This document shows, one piece after another, positions 1-12,800 of a DNA stretch of 64,000 nucleotides. This stretch comes from Lucifuga dentata (taxonomy: Eukaryota; Chordata; Actinopteri; Ophidiiformes; Bythitidae). The first letter of the stretch is position 1. The number at the start of each line of letters is the position of its first letter. The stretch covers positions 84,259-148,258 of the forward strand of contig VXCM01001537.1 in NCBI GenBank assembly GCA_014773175.1, in the 5' to 3' direction. The position numbers and the translations under genes are program-made. Under the pieces are notes generated by a model. The model was not told where the DNA came from and searched no databases. It saw only the letters and a list, made by a program, of their open reading frames with translations.

Positions 1-164
1 ATAAAAATGTATAAATATAGCTATTATTTATTAATTTATTTTACAGCTTATTTTTTTCTTTTAATTAATACTTAGATTTTTGTTGAAAATAGTCCAATTC
101 ACCCCATGTGCACATTATGTACCTCCGTTCTATGTGGATGTCAGGAACCTTTCGAGTCCCATTT

Positions 165-290
165 CAGTGCAGTACACATGAAATTTTTCTGTGATTTTAG
201 AAAGAGTTAATGAGGTGATACTTAGATGTTTGGGTTTGCTCATTGGTGGTATTTGGTTCATAAAGTTTGAGAACCACTGGTGCAGCATGT
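165..290 (-). mobile_element. hAT-type non-autonomous element fragment with terminal repeat
   Basis: Read on the minus strand from about 288, the sequence begins CAGTGGTTCTCAAACTTTAT and continues into a stretch containing GAGCAAACC and ACATCTAAGTA. A CAGTGGTTCTCAAAC start is typical of hAT terminal inverted repeats in vertebrates. The internal block recurs in the opposite orientation near 2285-2325. No transposase is visible. Confidence 0.55.
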
Positions 291-371
291 AGAGACAATG
301 TTTACTCACAGTAAACAATACAAGCACGAGAAAAAATTAACAGATGTGTTATTGCCTCATTTGTTTTGCAG

Positions 372-3300
372 GGACAAGGTTTAGGCCACTGTCATTTGAA
401 GTTCCTAAACCTTTGTTTCCAGTAGCTGGTGTGCCCATGCTGCAGCATCACATTGAAGCATGTGCAAGGGTGAGTGTCAAAGGAATCCACACAATTTCAC
501 AGTGCTTAAAAGCTGCTTCTCGGCAGACTGTAAAATATAAGTAGGATTATTGCAGTTAAGACCTTGATAGGCTTAAATATGTTTAAAAGTTACTACAGTT
601 TCAGTAATCTCAAATGATGGCTTTTCATTCCTTTTGAGGAAGTAATTGTCAGTGTGCAAAGGTTTTTTGGATTGTCTCTTATGTGATTTTTTTGAGTGGT
701 GTAATTATTCTTGATTTTACATTTGCATTAAAAGATTCTAAAATGTTAGTCTTAACCAGGATTGATCTTGCATATTGTCAGGTGAATCCAAATATTTCAC
801 CAGTTACTGTTAAGTTGCATTAATATTTAATTGTGTCACAAGGTACCGAATATGAAGGAGATTTTACTCATCGGCTTTTATCAACCAAATGAAGAATTGA
901 CCAGATTCCTGATCAGTGCACAGCAGGAATTCAAGATTTCCATCAGGTAATGAACAGAGTTCAGAACAGGGAATGCTCCTGGCTACCTCACGAATCAAGA
1001 ACAGATAGTTGTGAAGATTCATGAAGACATGCTCACAGTCCAGAAGCTTCTGCTTTTGTTTTTTTTTTTTTTTTTTNTTTTTTTTTTTTTTTTTTTAGAC
1101 ATCACTTCATAAACCAGTTGTAAAATTATCTATCTATGAAATGCTCTTAAGTGTGAGGATGAAAAACAGTTGGAATAATTATCCTGTTGACTCTGCAACA
1201 CAGGTATTTGCAGGAGTACGCTGCCCTGGGTACTGGAGGAGGCATCTATCATTTCAGAGATCAGATTGTCTCAGGCAGTCCAGAGGCTTTCTTTGTTATG
1301 AACGCTGATGTCTGCTCAGAGTTTCCTCTAACAGAGATGCTCAGCTTCCAGAAGGAACATGGAGAACCAAACAGCTTCGTTATCCTTGGCACAACAGTGA
1401 GATTTCATTATTGGCTCAAATTCTAACTGTCTGTTATAGGATTGGTGTAGTAAGAGAAACACTAAGAAGGTTCTCTCTGTTTTTGGTTGCTATCTGATTT
1501 TTTTTAGATTTAGTACACCGTTGATATTGAAGTAATTGTTGTCAGATCTTGGTTCTTGCTGTTTGATGTTAGCATGGATGATAGCATAGGATTCATCCTA
1601 AATCATATCACTATTCTTCTCTATCTAGGCAAACAGAAAGCAGTCCATGAATTACGGCTGTATTGTTGAAAATGAAGAAACAAATGAGGTATTGATCCAG
1701 TCCTGTGTTATTCATGCAAGTTATTTTGACTTTACTTTAAAATCATATAACTTATTCTTTTTTTTTTTTTTTTTTTTTTTTTGTAGGTCTTACATTATGT
1801 TGAGAAGCCAAGCACATTTGTCAGCGACATCATCAACTGTGGTGTATACCTCTTTAACCCAGACATATTCCAGCATATCGGCACTGTCTTCCAGAAGAAT
1901 CAGCAAGAAATGTTGTTGTGAGTGGGAAGAGTCCCTCTTGGTGATCTGTGGGTTGGAATGCATGTGAATACCATTAATTCCATTTCTTTGGTTCTCCTCA
2001 TTTGTCTTTTTTCCTTCCTTCGTTCCTCCTCTTCCCTGCCATGATTTCTGTTTCCTCACTCAATCATCAGATATCCATTTGATGGGTAAGTTGGTACATT
2101 TAGGCTGCACGGTGTGGTTGTACAGTAGACTGCTTACAGTATGGTGTGAGCTAGAGAAAGATTACCAGTGATAAAGCTGGGATTGCATTGGATATGTTGT
2201 TGAACATACCTGTGCTATTTTTCAGTTATTTTCAATGTGCTGGTTGTAGCATGTACATTTCCTCAAAGCTTTTAAACCATGTAGGACCTCTGAGCAAACC
2301 AACATCTAAGTACCACCTCACCAACAAGCTGCCAACTCTGTGGTAATAAATGCAAACTTTTGGTGAATAACTTGCCAAAATAACAAAATTTCCATAGATT
2401 TTAATATTCACAATTCTCTGCAGAAATTTCTAGAGTTATCTGGCATACCACAAGAGGGTGCTTAAAGTGCCACTGGTGGTGCACGCACCACACTACTTTA
2501 AAGTATGCACCTTCTATTTGGATGCAGTTGATGGTAAAACTGTAGGGGCCAGTTTCATTGATAGGGATTATAATTAACAAAATTAACTTGAGACATCCAT
2601 AGCAAAAAAAAAAAAAAAAAAAATCCTTAATCTAGTATTAGGTTTAATCCTTGCCCAGAAAAATGGGCATGAGGCTAGTTATTGAGTACGTTACATCTTG
2701 CATTTTGCAGTGGTCTCTCATCCTAGAGGAAAGCAGAACATTTATTAACCTCCTCCTTTCTTCATGTTCATCCTACATTCCAAACTGTTTTGTCTGTTAC
2801 TGATCTGCTGATATCATTTGCACCTAACAAATCTGTGCTCTGATTCAAAAAGATTTTCAACACCTCTGAGACGCTTGAAGGGTTACACAGGGAATATTTT
2901 GCCTCTAGCCATATCCCTTTGTTTTTGATAAAACTTCTTTTATGGGTGTAATGCTTTTAAATATTCTTTTGATTAATATTTTACACTAGCTTGGGTATAC
3001 TGTACCAAATATGCTGATACTTTAGTTTTAGATCACTACTGTTTTGGTTTCAGCATTGACAAATCTCCTGAGTCAAGTTATTAGCAGTCATTAATTTCAA
3101 CCCAGTCCTGTCATTTAATACTTCATAGTACATTGTAAGGTGTTGACTTAGGTGGCTTTAGGAGACACTTTAGGAGAAATCCCAAAGACTGTTAAATTAC
3201 AAGACGAATAACAAAGGCCATGGGTATACAACAGAAATCTTACATAACTGATTTCTGAGGAAAATTATAGCATATCATTCTGTAAATATTAAGTGCTCAT

Positions 3301-6300
3301 TAGATAGCCACAGAGAATGAGAAAGACTTGAACAGTTTTACCATGGGTGTGTTTAGCTAAGCTTCTACACAAACTTGCTTATCCTGTCAATATGCATGGC
3401 TATAGAGGAAAAAACCCTGGGCTAGGTGTCTCCACATCCTCTTATTATTGAAGCAATCTTTGTTCCATTGTAAGTGAATGACTTTTGGGAAACCAGGTGC
3501 CTCATTTAAAAAAAAAATGCTGTTTCAATTGATTCTTCAAAGAATATGGAGAAATTACATATTGATTTCATGGAACTCATACTTGGTAGTGACTTTGTTG
3601 TTTTATATTGCAGTGAAAATAGAGACAAATTTTAGAAATCCCAACATGGCTTTGATTCCATTATAAGCTCAAACTTTTGCAAGCATTTTCTACTAAATGA
3701 GGCCCCTGATCTTGTTTTGTAAAGCTGTCTCATTAACTGATGCGTTGTTCCTTCCAGAGAGGAGCCAAACAACGGCTGGCACCGGGCAGAGACCATCAGG
3801 CTGGAGCAGGACATCTTCACTGCCCTGGCAGGACAGAGCAAACTCTACGTCTATAAAACCCTCAGTTTCTGGAGCCAGATCAAATCTGCAGGGTGAGTGT
3901 CTATCATATGCGCTGTTTGATTTTGCATGTAATGTAGTGAATTTATTTGTACATTTCATCATGTTCAAAGTGAATGCACCTCTTTCTTTTTATGGAAGGT
4001 GTTGGTACAGAGAGCTAGAGATTAGAGAAACTTGATTGTGATGATGCTGGTATGTGGTGATGATGCTGATTCTGGTTTGAATCCTGACACTGGCTAGGAA
4101 CGTGCAGTTGAAGGAGAGACCTGATAAGCTCTCTCCTCTCTCCAAAGTGTCCTTCAACCCAGAAATTAAGCTCCATAACTTCAGTGGCCAAAAGTAGAAG
4201 TCTGCGGTTTTTTGTGCTTGTGAATATATAAAACTGTAGGACATTGTTGAATACTGAAAACATGGACCTTAAGGAATGAAACATGTCAGATGATTGAAAA
4301 AAAAAAAAAAAAAANAAAAAAAAAAAAAAAAAGTCAGCCCATCCCATCAGATGATGCAGCTGTCTGAAGTCTGATCTCAGGATTCTTACTCTGGGGCTTC
4401 TCAAAGTCTGGAAGATGGTTCGCATCTGAACTGCACTGCTAATCAGTCTGGACTGGACCATGTGTCACATATTAGGCTACGTATGCATATATTTCTTTGT
4501 GTCTGCCACGCTGCTAGTGTGTTTACCATGCCCATGTAAGAGTGCGTACAGAATGTGATGTGCATTGCAGACAGCAAGACTACATGATTGCTTGTGTGTA
4601 TGCATGCCTCTGTGGCCCATTTCTGTGTGGATGTATGTGCACTCCGGTCCAATCACAAGACGCTGATGTTATTACCATGACCGTGATTTGTCATTGTCAG
4701 TGATGTACAAATACCATCACTAATGCTAGCTGCAAGATGTTGCTCTCAGAGTTAGTCAGAATTCTAAGTAAGTGTAAGCAAAGAAATAAAAGCTGATCAG
4801 GAAAACAGAGAATTCAAAAAGGAATGGACACAAAACAAAACATTCAGTCTCCCAAGGTCCAGCACCAAACCTATATGCCTGATATGCACTGAAATTATGT
4901 GGCATCATAAAGAGTGGTAATGTAAAATGCCACTATGAAACAAAGCACAGTAATATCCACAGAACACTGAGGTGAGAACAGCAAAACTTACACAGTTAAA
5001 ATCTTTATATGAAGCCACAAACAGATTTTGTCAGATCTATGACCCAACAAGAGAGAGCTGGATGAAGCCTCACTCAGAGTGGCCTGGGTGTTGGGAAAGC
5101 ATTTTTTCTGATGCAGAAGTTCTTAAGGAGTGTTTGGATGATATTATATAATTTAATTAGGGCTAAATTATATGATGAGTTGTTGACTGTGAAGTTTTTT
5201 CATATATTATGGACAGTTTAGTGACTCAGTTATCTATTTCATTGTGTTGGCATCTGGACCTCTGGTTCTCTGTAAAATTCATATGTGGACCTTTCGTAAA
5301 ACAGTTTGAGTGCCCCTGCTTTAGTCCATATTAAATAAATAAAATGACTCATATCACTGCTTTGGGAGGTTAGACATGTTTCATCAAGCCCAAAGGTCCT
5401 TTAGAAATGTGAATTGAAAGAGGTCAGGCTGCTGCTGCTACATTATGCTTTGACATCAAAAGCATACATTACCTCTCTAAGTCAAAGAAATTACATGTTG
5501 GTGATGTCTCTCTTTCAAACATTTTGTGTGATTTATTTTCTCAGGTCTGCAATTTATGCAAGTCGTTTGTATCTGAACCAGTATCACACAACCCACCCTG
5601 AGAGACTGGCTTCAAATGAGGAGGGCAGGCCCAGAATAAGTGGTACATTCATGAACCTTTTGCAGCTTTGCCCTTTCCTTACACCAGTGACAAATCTTTT
5701 CATACTTATTCTCTTTTTATAGGCAATGTCTATATTCATCCTACAGCCAATATTGACCCAACTGCTATGGTAAGTAAGTTTTCCTATTGTTCTGCACTGT
5801 ACACAAAAAAAACATATAAATGAACACTGTGTGACATTAACAGTGTACTCTCTAGAGAAAATATACATCAGTTATTGGAAAACTTCAGTATTGTACAAAG
5901 AATGATCACACTGTGTCACTGGTAAATGGGGAAAGCTCTCTTTTTTTCCAAGCAGTATGGCTGATTCAGTGTGACATTTAGGTTTATTTCTTTTGTTCTC
6001 TGTGCAGTTGGGTCCCAATGTCTCCATTGGCACAGGAGTGACTATTGGTGCTGGAGTAAGAGTTCGAGAATCCATCATCCTCCATGGTGCAACTCTTCAG
6101 GTGAGCCTCTCTGTCAACAGATGGTAAAGTCTATGTCCTGTACAAGAAGAAACATTACTGATAAAACTGGACTTGCTGAAACAGAAAATTTCAGTTTTTT
6201 TTATGAAATGATCACAACACAAAAGTAGATTATATGACATTGATACAATATCTGAAAATCGTGTTTCTCCACCATAAATTGAATTTTGTGATAAAAACAT

Positions 6301-7875
6301 TAATTCACAATGTCATTTTCAATTGCGTGTCACATGAAAAGTTGAGCTAAAGCAAACTTTATGGAAAGGGTTTGATCATGGTTAAAAAAAAAAGATTTAA
6401 ACTTCACTTACAGTGGAAAACAAGTTGTAAACTGAACTGAAAATACAGTATGTAAAAGAACATGAAGACATGTTCCATTTATGAGTCATTGTACACTTAG
6501 CTTCTGACAAATCAATTAAAACTTACCTTGTTCTTTGATATCACCTTTCTTCCTGAAGGATCACTGCTGTGTTTTGAACAGCATTGTGGGATGGGACAGC
6601 ACTATAGGCAAGTGGTCAAGAGTAGAAGGAACCCCAAGTGACCCCAACCCCAATGACCCCTATGCTAAAATTGACAGTGAAACCCTCTTCAGAGATGGGA
6701 AACTTACACCATCAATTACTATTCTGGGTAAGCATGCTCTGACCTTTAGGTCCACCTTTAGCAGGAACATTTATGATATTTTATATATTTTTATGTAATT
6801 GTACAAAAATTCAGTGATGTGTTGATTAGTGAGTGGTGTATTAATAGCATAGCTGAGACCAGGATTTTGCTGCTTGACCAGCGTGGGATCAGTTTTAGTA
6901 CACATCAGTAACATTTGTATGGATACTAACTTGACAGGTTTTACATGCACTCTTTACTCTGATTTTTGTCTAGACTACAGTTAAGGCAAAAATGTGGAAT
7001 ATGGATGGAATTAATATGATTCTGTTGTTCAGTGAATATACATGACTTGTTACTTAATCATCTTAAGAGAGTAAGTACACTAGGTGCATGTGCACAAATC
7101 TTACACCGATTGTAAGCTGATGAAGCATTCACATGCTTCAGTGGCTTTAAAATCGCATAATGTAGGTCTGTTACTTGGAGCGTACCAACATCAAGTTATG
7201 TAAGTTTTAATCTGATAATGGTGTTTACATGATTCTTAAAAATAAATAAATAAGTAAATAAATTTATCAGAGTAGAACGAAGTTGGCATGATTGTGGCTT
7301 TTTGCTTGGAATTTCCCAGGATCACCTGTCAAACAGTGCATCCAGTATTATTTAGTTTCTGTTTGAATGATGCTGCTCTTTGGACAGTGCTGTTCGTTGT
7401 TTTACTGTTCATTCTGTTTAAACCAGAAATATAAAACACCTCCTTTCCTGTATTCCAGCGGATTTATACCTACAGCTTATACCACACTGGGATTCAAGAA
7501 CAGGAAGTGTAAAAGCTTCTGTCTATCACTGACATTAATAAAGATTTATTTGAAGTTGTCAAATATTTTTAAAGATTCACTAAGTTCACATTACATAGAC
7601 AAGAGCTACTGGTTGAAAATGATGCTTGTAAATACATTTGAAAATGCAGACTTGTTCCTGGATTTATTGTTACAGCAATCTTATGTTCACATAAAATGTG
7701 AAGTGACTGAAACGTTTTGTCCTTTGCTCTGTACTGAACTGCAGACTAAATACTGTGTTTCTTTGTCTCCTCAGGTTGTAATGTGACCATTCCCTCAGAG
7801 GTGATTATACTCAACTCGATTGTCCTCCCACACAAAGACCTCAACCGCAGCTTCAAAAACCAGATTATTCTCTAG
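372..7875 (+). CDS. gmppa: Mannose-1-phosphate guanylyltransferase regulatory subunit alpha (GMPPA), 5'-partial
   Basis: Coding exons: 372-469, 843-946, 1204-1396, 1629-1688, 1787-1917, 3758-3892, 5545-5642, 5723-5769, 6008-6100, 6559-6727, 7775-7875 (TAG at 7873). All have AG/GT borders and matching phases and join to 409 codons including the stop. Human GMPPA is about 420 residues, so only the first exon (about 13 residues) is missing, upstream of the window. The N-terminal nucleotidyltransferase-like domain starts with [17 protein letters not shown], followed by [14 protein letters not shown] and VEKPSTF. The C-terminal left-handed beta-helix shows hexapeptide repeats such as [16 protein letters not shown]. 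The protein ends in NQIIL. Known of the family: GMPPA is catalytically inactive, binds GDP-mannose and feedback-inhibits GMPPB in the cytosol, setting the sugar-donor supply for glycosylation. The 5642 donor (GTACAT) is weak but is the only one that keeps the frame into GNVYIHPTA. No frameshift or stop was found. The C-terminal alpha-specific region marks it as alpha rather than GMPPB. Confidence 0.96.
2285..2475 (+). mobile_element. Second copy of the hAT-type repeat, in GMPPA intron 5
   Basis: The block GAGCAAACCAACATCTAAGT followed by ACCACCTCA matches the reverse complement of bases around 200-245. A later part (about 2390-2445, with TCCATAGATTTTAAT and CAGAAATTTCTAGAG) matches a third copy near 36555-36610. 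This gives a small family of decayed copies in this window. Confidence 0.5.
3494..3708. mobile_element. Small inverted-repeat (MITE-like) element in GMPPA intron 5
   Basis: The left end reads CAGGTGCCTCATTTA (3494-3508). The right end, reverse-complemented, reads CAGGGGCCTCATTTA (3694-3708), one mismatch in 15. The 215-bp body has no transposase. A related GGGCCTCATTCA motif occurs at about 38448. It ends about 50 bp before exon 6 of GMPPA. No clear target duplication was found. Confidence 0.5.
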
Positions 7876-8490
7876 TTAATCTTCCTCATGCCCTGTCCAC
7901 TTAGTGTCACTGATGAAGGATGGAGCTGAAGGCGCACTGGCACTGCCTCTGAGTTACTGTATATAAGATGTCAAAACAGAAGATATGGGACATTCATTTA
8001 ATGGTTTTGAAAAAAAGAGATTTTTATATATTTGCCCTTAAATCTTCATGCATCATTGGGTGTCAGCAGTAGTGAAGTGATTAAAGAGAGGCTAATCACA
8101 AATGTTTATTCACCTTGAAAAGGCTGTTATGCCATAAGTTTGTATTTTTCTTTTCTTTTTTTTTTTTTTTTTTTNTTTTTTTTTTTTTTTTTTTATTAAC
8201 TTCACCCAACTGTAAAATTATTGAAGACACCACTGTAATATATTTGGCTGGAAGTAGTACAATGTGGAAAAAATTTCACAGATGATCATGCTGTTTGTCA
8301 AGGGCATCTCTCTGTGCTCAGGGACCTGTCACTTCAAATAAGCAACCTGTGTGAGAACAGAAATTAATTCACTGGCTACCAGCAGCGGTTAATTTGTGCA
8401 GGCGATTATTTGTGATGGGCTCTGATTAAAACCTTCAGTATAATCATTGTTAAGTTCATACAGTGACTACCAACAAAATAAATCAGTTTA
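7876..8490 (+). other. gmppa: Probable 3' UTR of GMPPA
   Basis: This stretch follows the GMPPA stop codon and holds no ORF. It contains a poly-T block broken by one N (about 8156-8194). An AATAAA hexamer at 8477-8482 is the best polyadenylation signal I can see downstream, so the 3' end is placed just after it. Transcript evidence is needed for the true end. Confidence 0.4.
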
Positions 8491-8499
8491 GAATTTATA

Positions 8500-9239
8500 T
8501 TGCAATCAAGTAATGTTGTCTTTTTAAATGTGAATTTAGCAAGGAGCCAGAGACCGTGCCATGTACGCAGGTTAAATTGTGTATTTGCAATCACTGGAGA
8601 AAATGTTTCCATTAACGGATACAGCACATTAACATTTACTTATTAAGCCCAGCACTCATGAACACTAGCACTTTTGTTCTAATTATTGCAGCAAGAATGT
8701 CTGTTAAAGAGCAAAACACATGTGAACTTAATACTAGTTGTATTTAAATTGTGAAACTGGAAGTGGAATGTGTCTGGATTGGTAAGTCTGTTCATAAAGT
8801 GTAAAAAAAAACAAGTTTATTTCAAGTTTATCAATGTTTTTTTTTTTTCCAGTTTATTTAGTCATGGTTTAAACAGTCCTGGTTTATCCCCTTGGTGGGA
8901 TGCACATCAGTTGCATTAATTTGTCACTGCTCCTCACTTGATATCTAATTCCAAAATTCACTTACTTAAATAAGTATACCACCTACAGACTAAGAAATTT
9001 AAAAATGCATTTTATTTATTTATTTTACCCAAAAACTGTTTACAGGTGGCGAATTTTATGGTTAGTCCATACCCAGGTTTTGCTCTTCAGGGGGCTCCAC
9101 TAGAGGAAAAATTATAATAATTAATAGAACAAACTTTTTATTAATATTTGCATTTCTACAATATACGTGGTGTTAAATACAGTGGGGTATTTTCCAAAAT
9201 GCCATTTGCAGTAAATATTTTCGGAAATACACTTGACCC
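8500..9239. other. Intergenic spacer between GMPPA and the second gene
   Basis: AT-rich sequence without exon-like ORFs or recognisable RNA genes. Short poly-T and poly-A runs and a partial CTCF-like CCACTAGAGG near 9098 are the only notable items. Confidence 0.6.
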
Positions 9240-9807
9240 ATATCCTGTTCCGGTGGATGTGCGGGAAAGAGACGTAGCTCCACTGAGCGCGCTGCTGCCT
9301 AGCTAATCTAATAGCCGGCTAGCTTATTTAGGTATTGGTGAAGTGGGGTGGAGTTGAGAAAATACGGAGAGAGAAGAAAATGGAATAATGGGAGGGAAAG
9401 ATGCCAGTTAAATGCAAATGAAATATGGAGAGATAATTAACGAACAGTATCCACCAAGAGAAGGACACTGGGAAAACCAGATGCTAGACAACGCTATTGA
9501 CGCTAACGACTTCAGAGCAGGCTAGCACGGCGTCTTCGCGCTCAGAATTTTACCTCTGGGCCGCCATTTTGTGAAGACAGTTGAAAGCAGTTCCAAACGC
9601 AGAAGTTGTCTGTCGGATTTTCACTCCTCTGACCTCACTTAAGGGGAACTAAACTTTTTAAGTTGAAGTTAATAAAGAATTACCAACGAACAGCTTTGTA
9701 AAAGGAGTCGTGGACTTGGCAATGGCTTCATTGACAAGCAGGACTGGATCGTGGAGATTTATTTGCTAATAGCTAGTTTCTAAAAGAAAAGCCATGAAGG
9801 ACTGACC
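9240..9807 (+). promoter_or_regulatory. CpG-rich promoter and 5' UTR of the second gene
   Basis: GC and CpG content rise sharply here compared with the AT-rich surroundings (for example GAGCGCGCTG near 9285, and CACGGCGTCTTCGCGCTC near 9530). An ETS-type site (ACCGGAA on the minus strand, 9248-9254) and a YY1-type site (GCCGCCATTTT, 9560-9570; ATGGCGGC on the minus strand) are visible, and no TATA box is obvious. A short upstream ORF (ATG AAG GAC TGA, 9794-9805) ends two bases before the main ATG. The transcription start is inferred, not seen. Confidence 0.6.
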
Positions 9808-12800
9808 ATGGAGAGTCAGAGATCGGTGAGTGATTGTTACATTTTTTAATTAAAGTGACAGAATAGAGTGGCACTAATTCTGAACTTATTTTGTGGCTAC
9901 TTTGTAAGATAGTATGTTGCAGCTTTAGATAAGTAATTGGTGGTTCTGAGATTTTTGGCGCTCAAGGCAGAGAGAGAGAGGTGCATGTGATAGGTGCATT
10001 TGTATCTCTCTCTGGCATTATTGCTTAATCCACCCCCACCGGGAAATTTTGCCGTTATAAATGTTTATGTGACAGAGACTTGAGCGCCTGTGCCTGTCTT
10101 GAGCAGTTCAACCTGGCTGAGTTTCAAGGAAGGAGCTCCAGCTTCTACCTACAGCCAGACGGATGGCATTAAAAACAGCAAGGACAGCTGATGATCATGT
10201 ATCATATTATTCAGCTACTGACAACACATTGTAGCCACATTCCTCAGATAGCACCTACTTAAATTGGATGAAGTGACTAGATAGATTAGATGGACTAGAT
10301 ATAGACTACATGGGAATTATCACAAAAAGCCTTTTATTTGAGACTTTTTGTGAGACAAACATTACTTTCTTAGATTCTAGGGATATTTTGTAAATTGAAA
10401 ATCTCATGTGACATACCTCATTGTGGACTTCGGTCCAGAAGATGTTAAACTGGAATCTGAAGAATGAACAAGGAAAAAGTAGCTGATGGAGAATAAAAAG
10501 TCCATTCAATGCTCACTTTAAAAAAAAAAAAAAAAAGGAACAAAAAGATAGAATATCAATTTATGTCTGGCAGTACATGACATTCTTAATCCTGATAACA
10601 TTTCTACTTATAATATGGAGCAGACACCTGAAATGCCATTAGGTAACTCAGTAAAATGCTGAAGTTGTGCAGTTGAACAAAATTTTAAATGGAATCTACT
10701 GGCTTCCCCTTGCAGAACTTGTATAACTAGAATAATTCATCTCTTGCTTCTGTTACACAAAGGGAGGTGAGATTACTTGCATCTTGCATATTATACTCTC
10801 AAGGCAAAAACTGGGGAAAAAAAAATTCTCTACATTTGTTTGACAAAGTATGGCAGCCACCACAGTCTTAGAACCAATTAAAAACAATTACTTCACTGTT
10901 TCTGCAGGCTTTCCAGACAGCATCCAAGTGTTGTTGTATTATCTTCTCTCATTAACATTCCAAACATGCAGACGGTGAATGTTTGTGTCTTTCACGGCAG
11001 CCAACAGAGAGGCCCCAGCCATCCCATGCATAACTATAGCAGGTAAACATCAAGGCCAAATTTATTCTGTCCCATCTGATGGTTTTTTTTTTTTTTGGAA
11101 CCCCACCACAGTAAATGGTAATTAGAAACAACAGATCTACCAAACCCTTAAATTACTGCATTGATCTCTATATACAATTAAATGCAACCTACAGAGGTTT
11201 AAAATTATGTCACAACCACAAAATACAACTTGTAAACACATCCCTGACACTGTCTAAACAAAGATGTAACATATACCATATTTACAAGTATTTGCTGGAG
11301 AGCTATTGTATCAGACTGTATTATACGATTCAGGTCTTCGTAGATATTCTTTATTCCCATGATGCTTTGACAACAGTAGGCTATTTGAAGCTTTCAGTGT
11401 CAGAGGTTCTGTCAAACAGGGCATCAGTACAATATAACAGGTCTTACTTTTGTAAATTAAGCATGAGGAAAGCCAAACTGTCTCTGTTAGCTTTTGGTAA
11501 GTATAGACTGGTATATTGTGTTCAACTGTAGTTTAACACATAATAGTGATGTGGACATACGTAATAATTGCAAGTTGATCAGAAGATATGGAGTTATGAC
11601 ATTACAAACATCTATAGCTGCAGAAATGAAGTTTCAAAACCAGCCTTGTAAATTTTCTGCACTAATGGTAATTTACTGAGGCTGCTGGCTGTATCAGGAT
11701 CTTGTCTTTTGAGGATGGAGAAGCAGCTGCATAATATTATGCAGCTGCTTCTTTATGGTTATAAACAAGCTTGCACACACAAGGCTTAATACTCCAGAAT
11801 TTGAATGAGGTATGTCTTTCTTTTGGCTTATGTTTTGGACACGCTTCAAGTGGTTTGGTCCACCTCTGCTTGGAGGTGTCCACACACTAACCTTCCCATT
11901 CAGAGGTGAGACCCTCCCATTTGGAAATCTGTGGGGTTGCATATTTTCTGTCATGATTTATGGATCGGTCTGCAAAAGTTTATGTCCCAGACTTTTGCAG
12001 ACTGATCCTTTTACATTTGAGATTAACTGGAAATATATTGAGATGGAACTTGAGGTGAAGTGTGGGGCATGGAGGCATGCAAGATTAGGTTCATCCTCAG
12101 TGCAACTTATGATGCACTTCTCCTTAGCCTGTAGGTGAATATCTCACAGGCCCTTTGTGTTCAGATGTGCACTTTCAAATGTAGCTTCACTGAGGCCTTT
12201 AGCCTCAGTATGCTTCAGATGAAGTGCCTGCTGGATTGTCTGATAGCAACTGACTGTGGAATTAAGGGTGCATCTGACAAAATTCGTAATTGTCCTTAAA
12301 GGACAAAGTGACAGTAATGCCCACTACATGCAGATGTTGCCCAGGTGTGCTGATGCGTAGGTTAGAATTTTAATTTCTCTTACAAGCTCTTTGTTAACTT
12401 TCCTCACATAACACATACATCCTTTATTGTTCTTGCTTAAAGGACCACACTGGTGGTGATTTTCCATGTTAAAGCCCAGTAAATACTACCTGCATTTAAT
12501 TTTCCTGTTATTTTGCCAAATCCCCTAATCTTTCAAAATCAAATGTTCAGGTGATACACCCACTTTAAAATTCNTTATTTTGCCAAATCCCCTAATCTTT
12601 CAAAATCAAATGTTCAGGTGATACACCCACTTTAAAATTCAATGGTTTGCCTTTTAAGATGTTTGTCCAGATGTAGAAGGGATGCTTGTTTTTAATTTAA
12701 AAGTTGCAAAATAGTCAAACAGAAACTACTGCAGGCTTCTAGGCTATGTCACACAATATAGCTTAAGGTTCAGTTTGTTTAAAAGCCTTTCAACCCGTTA

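Noticed and set aside
1..371. Search for the first coding exon of GMPPA
   Set aside because: No ATG-led sequence encoding the expected N-terminus (MLKAVILIGGP-like) is present. The stretch holds a hAT fragment instead.
7367..7786. 139-codon ORF just before the last GMPPA exon
   Set aside because: It lies in intron 10 and runs into the acceptor in the wrong frame, with no homology.
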